Source: Sycobia sp. Sy_11
Lineage: Eukaryota; Arthropoda; Insecta; Hymenoptera; Epichrysomallidae
DNA length: 64,000 bases
Direction: 5' to 3'
Assembly (NCBI GenBank): GCA_018907035.1
Contig: JACCIC010000283.1
Location: forward strand, 248,001 to 312,000
The number at the start of each line of letters is the position of its first letter. Positions within the stretch are counted from its first letter, which is position 1. Shown here one piece after another: positions 44,036 through 54,705 of this stretch. The translations under genes and the position numbers were made by a program. The notes beneath the pieces are model-generated. The model made no database searches, was not told the DNA's origin, and saw only the letters and a list, made by a program, of their open reading frames with translations.

Positions 44036-45518
44036 TCTTCACGACTTTCTTCGAAACAAAAAAGCAAAATTATAAAGGAAAGGTAATATTGAGAAGCAAA
44101 GGTATATATTTTGATGAGAATATATATAGGTGTAATGATTTACAATAGGGGAACAGCTGCTGCAGGGAACAAGACCAGGTAGATTATCCCGCGCGAGCGC
44201 TGGGCGAGTCGGAATAGCGCGCTCAAGTAAGTGCGTTCGAAAGATGAAAAAGTATAGTTAGACTACCTGAATCTTTCCAAAATTTTGAGCTAACATTCTT
44301 GAATATATTTACTTTCGAAAAATGTAAAAGATAAAAACATTTTTTTTTAAATTCTTATATCTAATGATTACATACTGTAAAACAATTTCGCTATTATTTA
44401 AAAAATTATTTTCATTAAAAATTTTAGATAACTTATTTTACTTGATGACTCATTCGAGCACAGGTTCTCCTACAGTGTAAAAACTATTGCATGACAATAT
44501 ATTAGCTGATTTTGTTCCTGTTCTTTAATTGCAATATTTTTAATAAGTGAAGAACCATTTCAATAAGTTCATTTCATTATCTTTCATTTTCAATTCCACA
44601 AAATAACATAAAAAAAATATGACAATTTAAAGGTAAGTAAGAATGTGAAATAGTAACACGGAAAGAATATATGATTCTTACTTGAAAAGAAAAATATGTA
44701 TAAAATTGTGTCTTGGAAGTGAGTAGAATATGTTTATGTATTTATAGTGTTATATTTTGTATATGAAGTAAGTACAGTTCTTAAATAGGAGGACATATTA
44801 TGCGTTATTTTATAATTATTTAATTACATGTTTTTTTCTATAAATATATTTATAAAATATATTCTTTTATGTTACAAATTATTATCTTGTTAAAGGAAAT
44901 GTATGTTGTATATTTTATGTAAAAAACAACCTTTCTAAAATATTTCTATTTGGACAAATGTTAAAATTATAATATTAGATTTAATTTCGGTAAAAAACAA
45001 ATTGATAGTATTTAATTGGAGGGACGGTGGTGGTTCCAGGGGTACATCGGCACAAGGGTAAGGACGAGGAGTCTAAGTCTCGTTTTCAACATTCCACTTA
45101 AAATTTATTATAGAGGTTTGTTTATTCCATTGCCAAGAAAATTTTCTTAATCAAAATCTCACTTCTTTCATTTATAAATAAAATGATATACAGCTACCCC
45201 TTACATATACCTAATGCTACTAAATAATTATTTGCTCACCAATCCTTCTAACTAAACCGGAAAAAAATAATCTGAGGAGTGAATGAATCAAGCGACGAAG
45301 TTCATAATTAATAATAAAAACAAAAAGGGTATCTTTCTTCCTTAAATATATTTAATAAATGGCTTAAAATTCTTTCTTTATACATACTTGAAGTATGTAC
45401 GCAAACAGTACATTTAACATATTAAGTTATGTTTTAAGAATGTCTTAAATATCAATAAAAGGATATACCAACTATAGGAATCTTCAGCTCCTTTGGCTTG
45501 TCAATGATCAGTCAGACA
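44036..45518. other. unassigned AT-rich region
   Basis: No gene. Short GC-rich islands at 44155-44235 and 45020-45085 are unassigned. Confidence 0.45.
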
Positions 45519-45520
45519 TA

Positions 45521-46361
45521 CGAGGGTGGATTGATAAGTTTCCGGCCTGACCAAGAGTTGGCGCCACTAGGCCTACCTTGAGGTGGCATCCTACAGTTCC
45601 GTCCTTACATAACTTGTAGCTATAGTTTCAGTCAGATCGCCATATTAGTTTAGGTTTGAGAGCACGCTGCACAAGACGTCTCTGTGTTTTTCGTAAAAAT
45701 GGAAAAGCTGGAAAATCGTGCTGTCATCAAATACTTTTATTTGAAGGGGTTAATGCCGAAGAAAATTAAAGAAGAGATTGAATGAACACTGGAGACATCC
45801 TCCCCATCATATTCAACCATTAACCAATGGGTTTCCGAGTTTAAAAAGGCTCGTGTGAGCACCTCTGATGAGCCTCGCCCAGGACGCCCCATTGAGGTCA
45901 CAACTCCAGATATGATCGAAAAAAACCATCAAATAGTGCTGAAAACCGCAGGTTAAAAGTGCATGAGATAGCTGAGACCTGTAAGATGTCACATGAACGT
46001 GTACAAAATATTTTGCTCCAACAAAAGCTATGTGCAGGATGGGTGCCGCGTTTGCTAACAGCCGACCAAAAATTGATTCGAAAGAACATTTCTACTGTCT
46101 ATTTGGTGTTGTATAAGCGTAATCCAAGCGAATTTTTACGTCGATTTGGTCCACCACTACACTCCTGAAACCAAACAACAGTCTAAACAGTGAATTGGAC
46201 CAGGGGGACCAACTCTAAAGAAAGCAAAAACATTCTTTTCGGCGAACAAGGTTGTGGCTACTTTTTTTGGGATGCAAGAGGTATTATTGACATTGATTAC
46301 CTTGAAAAGGGTAAAACTGCCACTGATCAATACAGGCCCGAAACTTATCAATCCACTCTCG
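45521..46361 (+). mobile_element. mariner family C, internally deleted copy
   Basis: 841 bp with terminal repeats CGAGGGTGGATTGATAAGTT (left) and CGAGAGTGGATTGATAAGTT (complement of right), each next to TA. The plus-strand transposase starts at ATG 45699 (MEKLENRAVIKYFYLKG), continues SYSTINQWVSEFKKARV, DEPRPGRPIEVTT, VHEIAETCKMSHERVQNILL, WVPRLLTADQKLIRKNIS and HYTPETKQQSKQW, and then the 3' half with the last two catalytic Asp blocks is deleted. Stops at 45783 and 45954. Confidence 0.88.
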
Positions 46362-46508
46362 TATGAGCTAAACTATTTAGATACGGGCGGTGAGGTAATG
46401 AGACGGGAAACGGATTTTATCAAAAGGCCTGGTGGTGCGTGCGTGGGCGCCATAAGAGTACTGCGTACCCCGATCGAAACACCACGCTGAACTACCAGAA
46501 CGGAAGTA

Positions 46509-46823
46509 AATTTACTTTGACGCCTCATTACCTCAATTTCGATTGTAGAAATTTAAAAAAAAATTGTATAAATCTTTAGACGTGCCTACAAGTGGCGAAA
46601 CATTCTTAGAGTTAATAACATTTCTCTAAGTAAGTTAAAAAAATAAAGAAATTTCGTACAAATTTATCCTCTGCTCTAGGTGGTGCTAGTGTTCTTAAAG
46701 AAAATGTTTATTATAAATTTTCGATGTCATTTTCATACATAATTCGTGTGTCGCTACGATCAAATAAAATTTGTTTCACCGTTCTACGTATTGTGTAAAA
46801 AAAATGAGACGTCAAAGTAAATT
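46509..46823. mobile_element. small MITE with 21-bp inverted repeats
   Basis: AATTTACTTTGACGCCTCAT at 46509 and its near-perfect complement (AATGAGACGTCAAAGTAAAT) ending at 46823 enclose 315 bp without coding content. TA dinucleotides lie close outside. A second, overlapping inverted pair (GAGGTAATGAG at 46391; complement at 46525) suggests nesting. Confidence 0.65.
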
Positions 46824-48335
46824 AATAATGTACGGAATTTCCTGTAACTGATAATCGCTATTTCTGTAGATAAGAAAGAGAAAAATTTAGTCTTGGCATA
46901 TTCGAAAAGATTTCGCAACAAGCAGCAGTCAGTACCATACATATATTATTGAAATAAAAAGAAGCCTGATGCTTATTGTAATATTTTAAATACATATTTT
47001 ACGTAAGTAATTATAAAAGAAAATTAGGCGATAAAACTAAATATATGTAGATAATATTTTATCTTATGCATTTTACTGTAGTTTTTACATATAAAATAGA
47101 TTTTATTTTTCAAAATAACATCACATGTACAAGTTCGCAATCATGTATATATACGCGTACAATATACAGCGATACATGAATAAGTCGAGCGTCTCTCCGT
47201 GCGCCTTCTTATCTAAGTATCATCTATTAGCTGTAGTACGTCCGAGTGAGACAGAAAACGAAGATGTTTACTACATCTGATTTTATTGCTTTTACTCGCT
47301 GCTCCAACAAACCCAACATATTATATGCATTATATTTGTATCGTAAAGGCCCTTGGGTAAAAGAACTATATAATACACGAATGTATACTTAGCACATTTG
47401 AACGCTTGCTTTGCTGCCATTCAAGCTTTTTGAAAATATATATTTGGGCGAGGATTTCGGAAGAGCTGTCACATTCCATTTTGCGGAAAATGTATGCACT
47501 TATGCTTTTTGCGGTATTTATGATGGATATCATAGTGCTTTTTTGCTGAAATTCCATTTGAATGGCAAAATAAATACAAAAAGCATAAAATAGTGGTTTT
47601 TGGTATTCTCGGATAATAAAAATATTTTCATAAGCGAGATATACATTTCATAAAAGTGCATCTTGTTTGATCTGTTCATTTTTTTGGTACAACTGATATT
47701 TCTGAAGAAAAATTTAACAATTTTAAAAATGTTAACAACTTTAACAATACTAAATAAACTTTAACAATAATAAATTTAACAATTTCCAAAATTGGCGTAT
47801 TATAATTTTTGGTATGCTGATTTTATTGATTTTGGTATGCTGATATATTTTGTTTTTTTATGGGAAAATACATAAAAACTACGTAAATGCATAAGCATTA
47901 TATTCCATGAAATATTTTTAAGAATTTGACATAAGATTTTTAATTATAGTTTGACATTCAATCAAGTGTGTCTTGATTCATATTTCTATTTTAGATGTTC
48001 TTGCTGTAGATGTTTTATTTTTTTGAAAAAAAACTACATACTAACCATAAGGGAGAATCGTGCATAGCTTGGTTCTTAGCGTAAAACTTGTCTATTTTAA
48101 TGTAAAAGTTATCTATTTTCATCAGATTTAACATTAATTTGGAATATGTTTTTTAATTTTTCGTACTTTCATTTATTTTACTTACATTTATTTGCTGGAA
48201 TTTGCGATTTAAATTCCATTTTTATCAAAGTCACTATGATATATATATGGAAATGATTCTGAATTCTCCTGAGCATCTAAATAAGTTTTGTACATATATT
48301 TCTGTATGCGGCTAGTTCTGTGCAAGAGTTTCTCT
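46824..48335. other. AT-rich region
   Basis: No gene recognised. TTATGCTTTTTG near 47500 pairs with CAAAAAGCATAA ending at 47588, and the pair extends into TATTTAT/ATAAATA; a decayed MITE is possible. Confidence 0.45.
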
Positions 48336-48823
48336 TTGCAATATTATCCATTGGCTACTTAAATAACCTTTCTCACATCTCCACTTATTGGAGTATACTG
48401 AAGGTTCCGGTCATGCAACATGAAGCAATAAGCTGTAGTATTGTCGGAAAAGTTATTTCCTGTCTCAATTTCCCTCAATTTAGCGCTTGGTAGAACAGGA
48501 TATTCATTCAGTTCCCAAGAACGGTGACACAATTATTAATGGCTTTCAAGGACAAATCAATTCCTTTGGATTTTAATGTGATTGATAAAAATTGATGGAT
48601 ACCGTTAATCTCGTAACTACCGTTGGGAATAGTAACGACTTCCCACTGTAAATTTAGTTTATTATTTATTTGTCTTGTCAATATTCGGAATTGAGTTAAA
48701 GGTTAAAAGTTCAAATAAGCCTAAAACAAATTTTTTATGTTTTGCGAGTTCAATAGAGGGAAAATAATCAGCTTCTAATATAGAATATCCGCCTGAGAGA
48801 GATAAAGTCAAAGTATCTTCCAT
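48336..48823 (-). pseudogene. Polinton-associated structural-protein-like relic
   Basis: From ATG 48823 the minus strand reads MEDTLTLSLSGGYSILEADY, then IELAKHKKFVLGLFELLTFN and SIPNID. After a frameshift near 48665 it reads WEVVTIPNGSYEINGIHQFL and LKSKGIDLSLKAINN. This matches a beta-rich protein family found repeatedly beside Polinton genes in arthropods, probably a virion-type structural component; the function is inferred. A further coding-like stretch (ELNEYPVLPSAKLREIE, FSDNTTAYCFML) at 48500-48336 is joined abruptly, probably by a deletion. It lies directly downstream of the protease relic, in the same frame without a stop between. Confidence 0.55.
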
Positions 48824-48854
48824 GACTGATTGAATGAGAATGATTAAATTTAGA

Positions 48855-49170
48855 CAAACAAGTCCTTCTTTATAGACCTCGGTTAAGAATTGAACGCAAA
48901 GGTATTCACTAATAAATGAATCGAAGGTCTGGTATCATTTATAGTTGTATTTTATTTTATTTACATTGAAATATTTCATGGCATCTGTGGGAGGCCGTAA
49001 ATCACAAAAACTGTCAAAGTACATTACATCAAAACCTCTCTTTCGATAAGACACCCAATGATGTACTCATTTATTTTGTGAATCATGAACATTAACAATA
49101 GCAGATTGGTTGTGTCATGGACCATTGTGAGGGAGATTATTTCTCATGAAAACGCCTCGAAAATTTGGAA
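48855..49170 (-). pseudogene. adenain-like cysteine protease relic (Polinton)
   Basis: The minus strand reads FRGVFMRNNLPHNGP, then HHWVSYRKRGFDVMYFDSFC (catalytic His in HHW, acidic site in YFDSF), DLRPPTDAMKYF, and YQTFDSFISEYLCVQFL. The family has FxCGHLCxxFL at the last site; here the first Cys is replaced (ISEYLC), so the nucleophile is lost. Stops occur at 49090 and 48925. Such proteases mature virion proteins in adenoviruses and are standard Polinton genes. The start lies head to head with the plus-strand gene at 49172. Confidence 0.7.
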
Positions 49171-49171
49171 T

Positions 49172-49440
49172 TTTTAATATTTGGAATTTTTGGCAAAGTT
49201 AAAAGCAGCGATGTTTCGCAACAATGATAGTCGTACAAAAAAGGGAGGAGGAGGTCTCTTACTTAAATATAAAATAGCAAAGAAAGATTCTTTAATAGAG
49301 TTAGTATACTGGGATGATCTGAATGAGCTTGTTCAAAGACTAAGATTACTAATTGTCAAACCATCGGCAAGAAATAACAATCGCGTCAATGAAATCTAAT
49401 ATTCAATCTATTATTGAAGAATTACGCGAAATAAGATGCA
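49172..49440 (+). pseudogene. Polinton-associated WDDxNELVxRLRLL protein
   Basis: A plus-strand frame (ATG 49181; 72 codons, then a stop and IIEELREIRC). LLKYKIAKKDSLIELVYWDD and NELVQRLRLLIVKPSARNNN are conserved in a small protein recurring in arthropod repeats next to the fibre-like and integrase genes seen here. Function unknown. One stop replaces a residue before SIIEELRE. Confidence 0.5.
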
Positions 49441-49469
49441 TATATTGTTACGTTCATAGACGATTTAAT

Positions 49470-49860
49470 CTGTAACAGCATGAGTCTTGATGTGTTTGGA
49501 AGAACGTTAGAGGTCTCGAAAGGGAGGTGAGGTCCTCCAGGTATTGGCTTCAACACTACATTGGATGGAAATTATGATATCGAAAGTAAACGACTTTGTA
49601 ATATCGGAGAAGCAACAGAAGAATATCACGCAATTAGCGTAAAAATGTTGAGTGTAGCACTAAAGGCCCAAGTAGATGTGTTATCATTTGAAATTTCTGA
49701 ATCGGTTAAATTCGTTCAAGATTGTGAGCAAACGCATGTAGGTATGCGCTTGTCTATATAATCAAAACTGGGGGATCTTATTAAACAATATATTAATTTG
49801 AAAGAGAACGTAACAGAAATTGTTAAAAACACAAATAATATTATAAAAGAGATTGAAAAA
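49470..49860 (+). pseudogene. fibre-like protein relic with GPPG and coiled coil
   Basis: MSLDVFGRTLEVSKG, a frame defect, then GPPGIGFNTTLDGNYDIESK and RLCNIGEATEEYHAISVKML; afterwards a heptad-rich stretch, LGDLIKQYINLKENVTEIVK and NIIKEIEKKY. The GPPGxGFxLT.DGxYDxxxKRLxNV pattern followed by coiled coil resembles trimeric fibre shafts, but the role is inferred. A frameshift lies near 49760. Confidence 0.5.
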
Positions 49861-50185
49861 AAATATGTATAGCGAAAAAGTAGTTGAAGAGTTACATAAA
49901 CTAGCACGTCGTAGATATAAGCGAAGAAAATATAATATATATGCAATTAATGAGACATGGCAGGCTGATCTTGTAGAAATGATTCCTTACTCTAAGAAGA
50001 ATAAAGGTGTTCCTTATTTACTCACTGTCATTGATATATTTTCAAAATTGGCATGGGCCATTCCAGTAAGGTCAAAGAGTGGCAGCGATGTTACTAAGGC
50101 TATGAATGAGATATTGAAACAACATATTGTTCACACAGTAATCTTCATGCAAGCAAATGTGAACGATTTAATAGAACGTTAAACT
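49853..50185 (+). pseudogene. Polinton-type integrase relic
   Basis: A 109-codon frame with the substrate-binding lead ELHKLARRRYKRRKYNIYAI and catalytic-core strands ETWQADLVEM (first Asp) and PYLLTVIDIFSKLAWAIPV. The usual LxTDxGxEF block with the second Asp is absent. In the next frame CERFNRTLNF (50155-50185) gives the VERFNRTLK end, with the third catalytic Glu. About 40 codons are therefore deleted between them. This retroviral-like integrase is diagnostic of Polintons (Mavericks). Confidence 0.78.
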
Positions 50186-50189
50186 TTTT

Positions 50190-50700
50190 TTTTCTTTTAA
50201 GGAGGTGAGTAGTTTCGTTTGACTTCTTCAGCTGCTCGAATGAGATCTTCATCATCATCGATCTGTTCATATAGCTTTTCCCCATTTCAACTTTTTCCCT
50301 TTCTATTGAACTTCTCCCCTCCAGCATTGTCAAAATTTCTTCAGGATTCCTTTCGTTCATTATTTCAAGTGATACATCATATTCAGTGGTGATTAGCTCG
50401 CCTTCATTGCCATAAAGCGTCACCTCCTCCCGTGTCAAACTATTTTTTTTCGTTTTAATATTCCCCTCTCTTCTTTTGCATGCACCTCTACAGGGGTTAC
50501 TCTAGATTCATTACTGATATCATGTCTTAGTTCTCTTTCATTAGTCCCTGTGTAAGCGATCTTTATCTCCATGTCTCCCTCTTTTGGATGATTTGTTTCA
50601 TTTAATATTTCCCTCTCTATTTTACATGCAGTTTGTGCCCTCTCGGAAAAGTATCTGTATTATTTGTTACCAAGAATCTTTTATCATCATATGGACTTAG
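50190..50700 (-). other. unrecognised minus-strand coding-like block
   Basis: A 97-codon frame (50438-50145), and upstream in another frame IEREILNETNHPKEGDMEIK and NERELRHDISNESRVTPVEV. Acidic and charged, with Glu-rich codon use unlike random AT-rich sequence. No family recognised. Lies within the Polinton relic. Confidence 0.35.
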
Positions 50701-50719
50701 AGCAATTTTTTTCCTGTTT

Positions 50720-50775
50720 TTCAGTATATACTATATGTAATTTAGTATATTAATTCAGTATATACTATATGTAAT
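50720..50775 (+). repeat. 22-bp direct repeat
   Basis: Two copies of a 22-bp sequence beginning TTCAGTATATACTATATG at 50720 and 50754; the second abuts the LTR-like repeat. Confidence 0.85.
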
Positions 50776-51425
50776 ACGTAACGAGAGTGAGAAGCGTATG
50801 CCGCCGCCGCGCGAAAGGGCGAGAGAAAAGAGAGGGCCCGGTGAAGAAAGGGGAAAGGAGAAGACGCGCTGAGGAGAGAGATGATTACTGCGCGTTCGAC
50901 CGTTGAGTGAGACAGAGTTTTCCCAGCTTTTATTCTCTTTTGAACTAGGAGCGATTATTGCGAATGTTAAGCCGAGAGACGTGATCTTGGTGTAAAAGAA
51001 CGTGCGGGAAGTGCTGACGTGAGCGACGTGCGAAGCAACCGACGAGCAAGCTGACGGTTAGCCCGGCCGATCCCGAGAGGTGTAGAGCTAGGAAGAGAGA
51101 GAGAGAGACAACCACGGCTCATGCGAGCCCGAGTATCTGAAGCCCAGACGAGAAAGGTGACAGCACAGCTCACCTGAGCCGATTACGACCAGCCAGTCGA
51201 GAGGAAGATTATCCGCCAGCACCTTCCACCGACAGCAACGGTGAGTACCGACGGCAAGCGATTGCGTAGATGTAAGTCCGGGCCACGGATTGCGGCGCGA
51301 CGGCGGCGTATACGTGAACGGGAGAACATGCGCGCGCAGAAGAGAGTGCTGTCCGAGAAGAAGAGTTGGCAGCCCAATAACGACGATCGCGAGCTAGCGC
51401 GCGCGCGTGTGTGTGTGTGTGTGTA

Positions 51426-51468
<43 letters not shown>

Positions 51469-51507
51469 ATCAGAGTGCGTGTGCCGCTGGATAGGGTGCC
51501 GTTGGAC
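50774..51507 (+). repeat. LTR-like GC-rich repeat, copy 1
   Basis: Near-identical over most of its length to the reverse complement of 58151-58676. Shared landmarks: TACGTAACGA start, GAGAAGCGTATGCCG, GGTGACAGCACAGCTCACCT, CCGACGGCAAGCGATTGCG, then (GT)n(GA)n, then AGGGTGCCG. Copy 1 has about 195 bp (50914-51108) absent from copy 2. After 51507 it continues to a GGATGAGTCGTCATCCCCCG stretch at 51700 that could be a gag-like start. Overlapping frames on both strands are not genes. Probably an LTR or 5' UTR of a retroelement. Confidence 0.7.
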
Positions 51508-51948
51508 CTCGTGCCAGAGTGAAGATCGTCCAAACCACCGCGAGAGTGAAAGAGAGAATACGATCGAAAGTATTGTACCGTCCTGAAAATACAGGGAAAT
51601 TCTAATAGAGAACGAGGCGTTCTTATTGACTGCCGCCACCTTTTTCTTTTGATCATTTAGCGTTGCCCCACTCTATCAGCGAACCCCTTCGTGGAGAGAG
51701 GATGAGTCGTCATCCCCCGGAGGAATTGGCAGGTAGGTTCTGAGTACATGTGAACAATATATATATATATATATTGTTTCTTGAGATTGTTGGTAAAGTA
51801 ACGACCTTTTTTGCCATTTTTGTATGAATTTGTAAAAAAAATAGACTATTATTTAATCCTGACCGTGTAGAATACGTAGTGATAATTTAAACGCAATCGG
51901 TGCAGTAATTTCGGTCCTATAAACGACTTATATGCAGACATATATTCT

Positions 51949-51982
<34 letters not shown>

Positions 51983-53312
51983 TAAGAAACACAAAAACTG
52001 GAAACACTTAGAGCTCCAAAATTATACCGTCAAGATCTTCTGCTTTCTTTACATTTAGGAAAGTCCGAAATGAAATTCATATCGTTGAAATTTGTAAAAA
52101 TTTTCCTTTATCATTAAAGTGGATGACCGTGGTTTGCTGTGAAAAAGTTAACAGAAAAACTAACTTAAAGCTATATATAATAAATACAACTAGAAAGCAT
52201 TATACAATACATATGACAGAAAGTAACATATAATATATATAACAAAAAGTAACATATAATATATATAACAAAAGGCAACATATAAAATATATGAAAAAAA
52301 AGCGATCTATATAAGATGTGAAATGCACATATGCATTCAAAGCGCAATGGCGGGAGTATTTAACTACCTTTAAAAGCAATCGAAAAACTAAAAGGAAATT
52401 ATTCTTACTCCTTATGAGGTACGTTGTAACGTTCAAATCTTCAAGAGAAGTTTGAAAGTTCTTTTGAAATAAGTTACAATAATTGCTGTTGAAAATGAAG
52501 CCCTAATAGTTTATTTGCCTCAAGCACTGAAAAAATGGTGTAGCCGTTTTAAGAAAAAGAAGAGTGAGAATCCATTGTTAGCACGTAATTATTATTAGTT
52601 ACCGTGGAGTTCAGTCGATATATCATATGAAAACCTAGAAAAAAAACAATTAGTCAATGTAGAAAAAATATACCTGCGAAGAAGGTACCTGCAAAAATTT
52701 TCGGGTAATGTTCAATTTCAAGATCCTGAAGTGTTCTCCATTATGGAAATTATAAGCTTATACATAATGTATAGGTACCGCACTTACTATACATTATGCT
52801 TTAAAGCACTATGTATAGTACAAAATATATATCTACTGGAATTGTCTATTCTCAAAAACCATCGTCGACCACCATTATTAATGAAACAGGTTTATTTTTT
52901 ATATATACGTTTCTTTCTCTATACCTTCATACGAATTAGCAGAAAGGGCAATAAAAATGATTACAAAACGTTCTCCTACACTGTTCTAAATAATTCTAAT
53001 CTATATGGTTAAGATCCATAGATATGGATAAAAATGCGACCATCATAAGTGTAGAGGAAACTTAGAAGGACTATGAATAAAGATGCAAGAGATAGCATTT
53101 GAGAAATACAGTTTAAAGCCCTCGAGAAAAAGATGCCGAAGATTAAACCCTTATCTTAACCAAAACATTGTTGTAAATATGTCTGTCGACTGTAAATGTG
53201 AAAAGATCATGAATTTTATTGTCTACACTTCGACGATATTAATTTCTAGGCCAAAAATTGTTAAAAGTATACATTTTTTCAATTCATATTCGAAATCGTA
53301 TAGTGCTCTAAG

Positions 53313-53371
<59 letters not shown>

Positions 53372-53740
53372 ACATATATAATAGTAATGGTTGCGGTTGA
53401 CGTTGCACAAAAATCCTTAAAAATGCTGGTCTGGCAAATTGGTTTCGGAAACTACTAAACATATCAAAAAATATTTTTAATAAAATTTGTAAATTTTATA
53501 AAAATATATATTTTTTATTCTATATATTTTTTGTGCAGAAAACATTTCTCGATAAAAACTAAATGAAAGATAACATCCGAATTTGGTATTGACTAATTGG
53601 AAATATATTCATATTATAGAATAGCAAATCCATTTCTCCACATATATAGCAAAAGGCGTTTGTGCGTATCGACAAGGTATGACAAGTACAAAGTTTTAGT
53701 AAACAATATTTGATCTGTTCGAGGGAAAAGTTAATTCGAG
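51508..53740. other. unassigned region with short repeats
   Basis: (TA)n at 51757-51774 and 51950-51980; three 26-bp tandem units (TAACAAAAAGTAACATATAA type) at 52214-52291; a (TA)n at 53319-53366. Short frames at 52731-53012 and 53083-53320 have no recognised motif. Confidence 0.5.
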
Positions 53741-53743
53741 TAG

Positions 53744-54070
53744 GTGGTTATAGGCAGACTGTCACATAGGCTTTCTGGGACAGCAAAATGTGTGCCAGAA
53801 CGTATACATTCATTCTGGCACACTCCCACTTCTCTAAATTATGCCAGTGTTCCGCCTGACGTCACAACGAACGACAACAACGACGAATTATTCAACGTTC
53901 CTTTCGAATTGAGCAATGCCTGGAGGAGTGGGCAGTGCTCGTTACAATGTGTCATTATGGTTATTGCTATTAGTTTTACTGTTTCATTTATTTTCTTCTA
54001 TTGCTACGATATCTGGTCTATCAACAACAAAATTAAGGCCATGCCATTGGAATTGAGTTTCTTTTGGTGA
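53744..54070 (+). CDS. hypothetical membrane protein ORF
   Basis: A 108-codon frame. Residues 1-68 are hydrophilic (PERIHSFWHTPTSLNY, FELSNAWRSGQCS); residues about 70-88 (VIMVIAISFTVSFIFFYCY) form one strong membrane segment; the tail DIWSINNKIKAMPLELSFFW falls in the first unit of the triplicated repeat. No family recognised. It could be an exon or a small Polinton-associated ORF. A perfect 11-bp hairpin (GTGTGCCAGAA, 53790-53823) lies within it. Confidence 0.3.
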   Translation: MVIGRLSHRLSGTAKCVPERIHSFWHTPTSLNYASVPPDVTTNDNNDELFNVPFELSNAWRSGQCSLQCVIMVIAISFTVSFIFFYCYDIWSINNKIKAMPLELSFFW

Positions 54071-54705
54071 TGAGAACGTTCCACATACTCTCTTAATATA
54101 GTGTAAGATTCTATGCATATTGGTGACGCTTACTTTCGAAAAATTTATTTTGTATATTTTCAGTCAACGAGACTCTTAGGGAACTTTTATAATTTTTTAT
54201 TACACTTGAAGTACTGGTTTCAGCTATTTAAATATGATTTCCATAATCTGCACGATACAAAATCTAATGAACGATATGTGGGCAATCAATAACAAAATTA
54301 AGGCCATGCCATTGGAATTGAGGTTGTTTTCGTGATGAGAACATGAGATATGAAAACGTTCCACATACTCTCTTCATATTGTGTAAGATTCTATGCATAT
54401 CGGTTACATATGTTTTCGAAAAGTTTAATTATAGATTTTCAGTCAACGAGACTTTTATAGTTTTTTTTTTATTACACTTGAAGTGCTGGTTTCGGCTATT
54501 TAAATATGATTTCCGTAATCTTTACGAATGCAATTTTAATGAACAATATGTCGTCAATCAATAATAAAATTATTACCAAGCAATTGACATTGAGTTTCTT
54601 TTGGTGATGAGAACGTTCCACATACTCTCTTAATATAGTGTAAGATTGTCTACATATGGTTTTCGAAAAGTTTATTTTGTATATTTTCACTCGACGAGGC
54701 TTTTA
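54000..54705 (+). repeat. about 268-bp tandem unit, three copies
   Basis: The landmark TCAATAACAAAATTAAGG falls at about 54021, 54286 and 54558 (spacing 265 and 272). Each unit also has GAGAACGTTCCACATACTCT, TAGTGTAAGATT, a TATTTTCAG-type splice-acceptor look-alike, and (in copies 2 and 3) a short reading stretch LLHLKxWFxLFKYDFxNL ending NExYVxNQ, stop. Divergence is moderate, so the triplication is not recent. Confidence 0.75.

Noticed and set aside
47411..47593. 60-codon frame on each strand
   Set aside because: Opposed frames over an inverted-repeat region; no family match.
51183..51656. 157-codon minus-strand frame and its plus-strand partner
   Set aside because: Runs through (GA)n/(GT)n microsatellite and the LTR-like repeat; mirrored by the copy at 58.2 kb.
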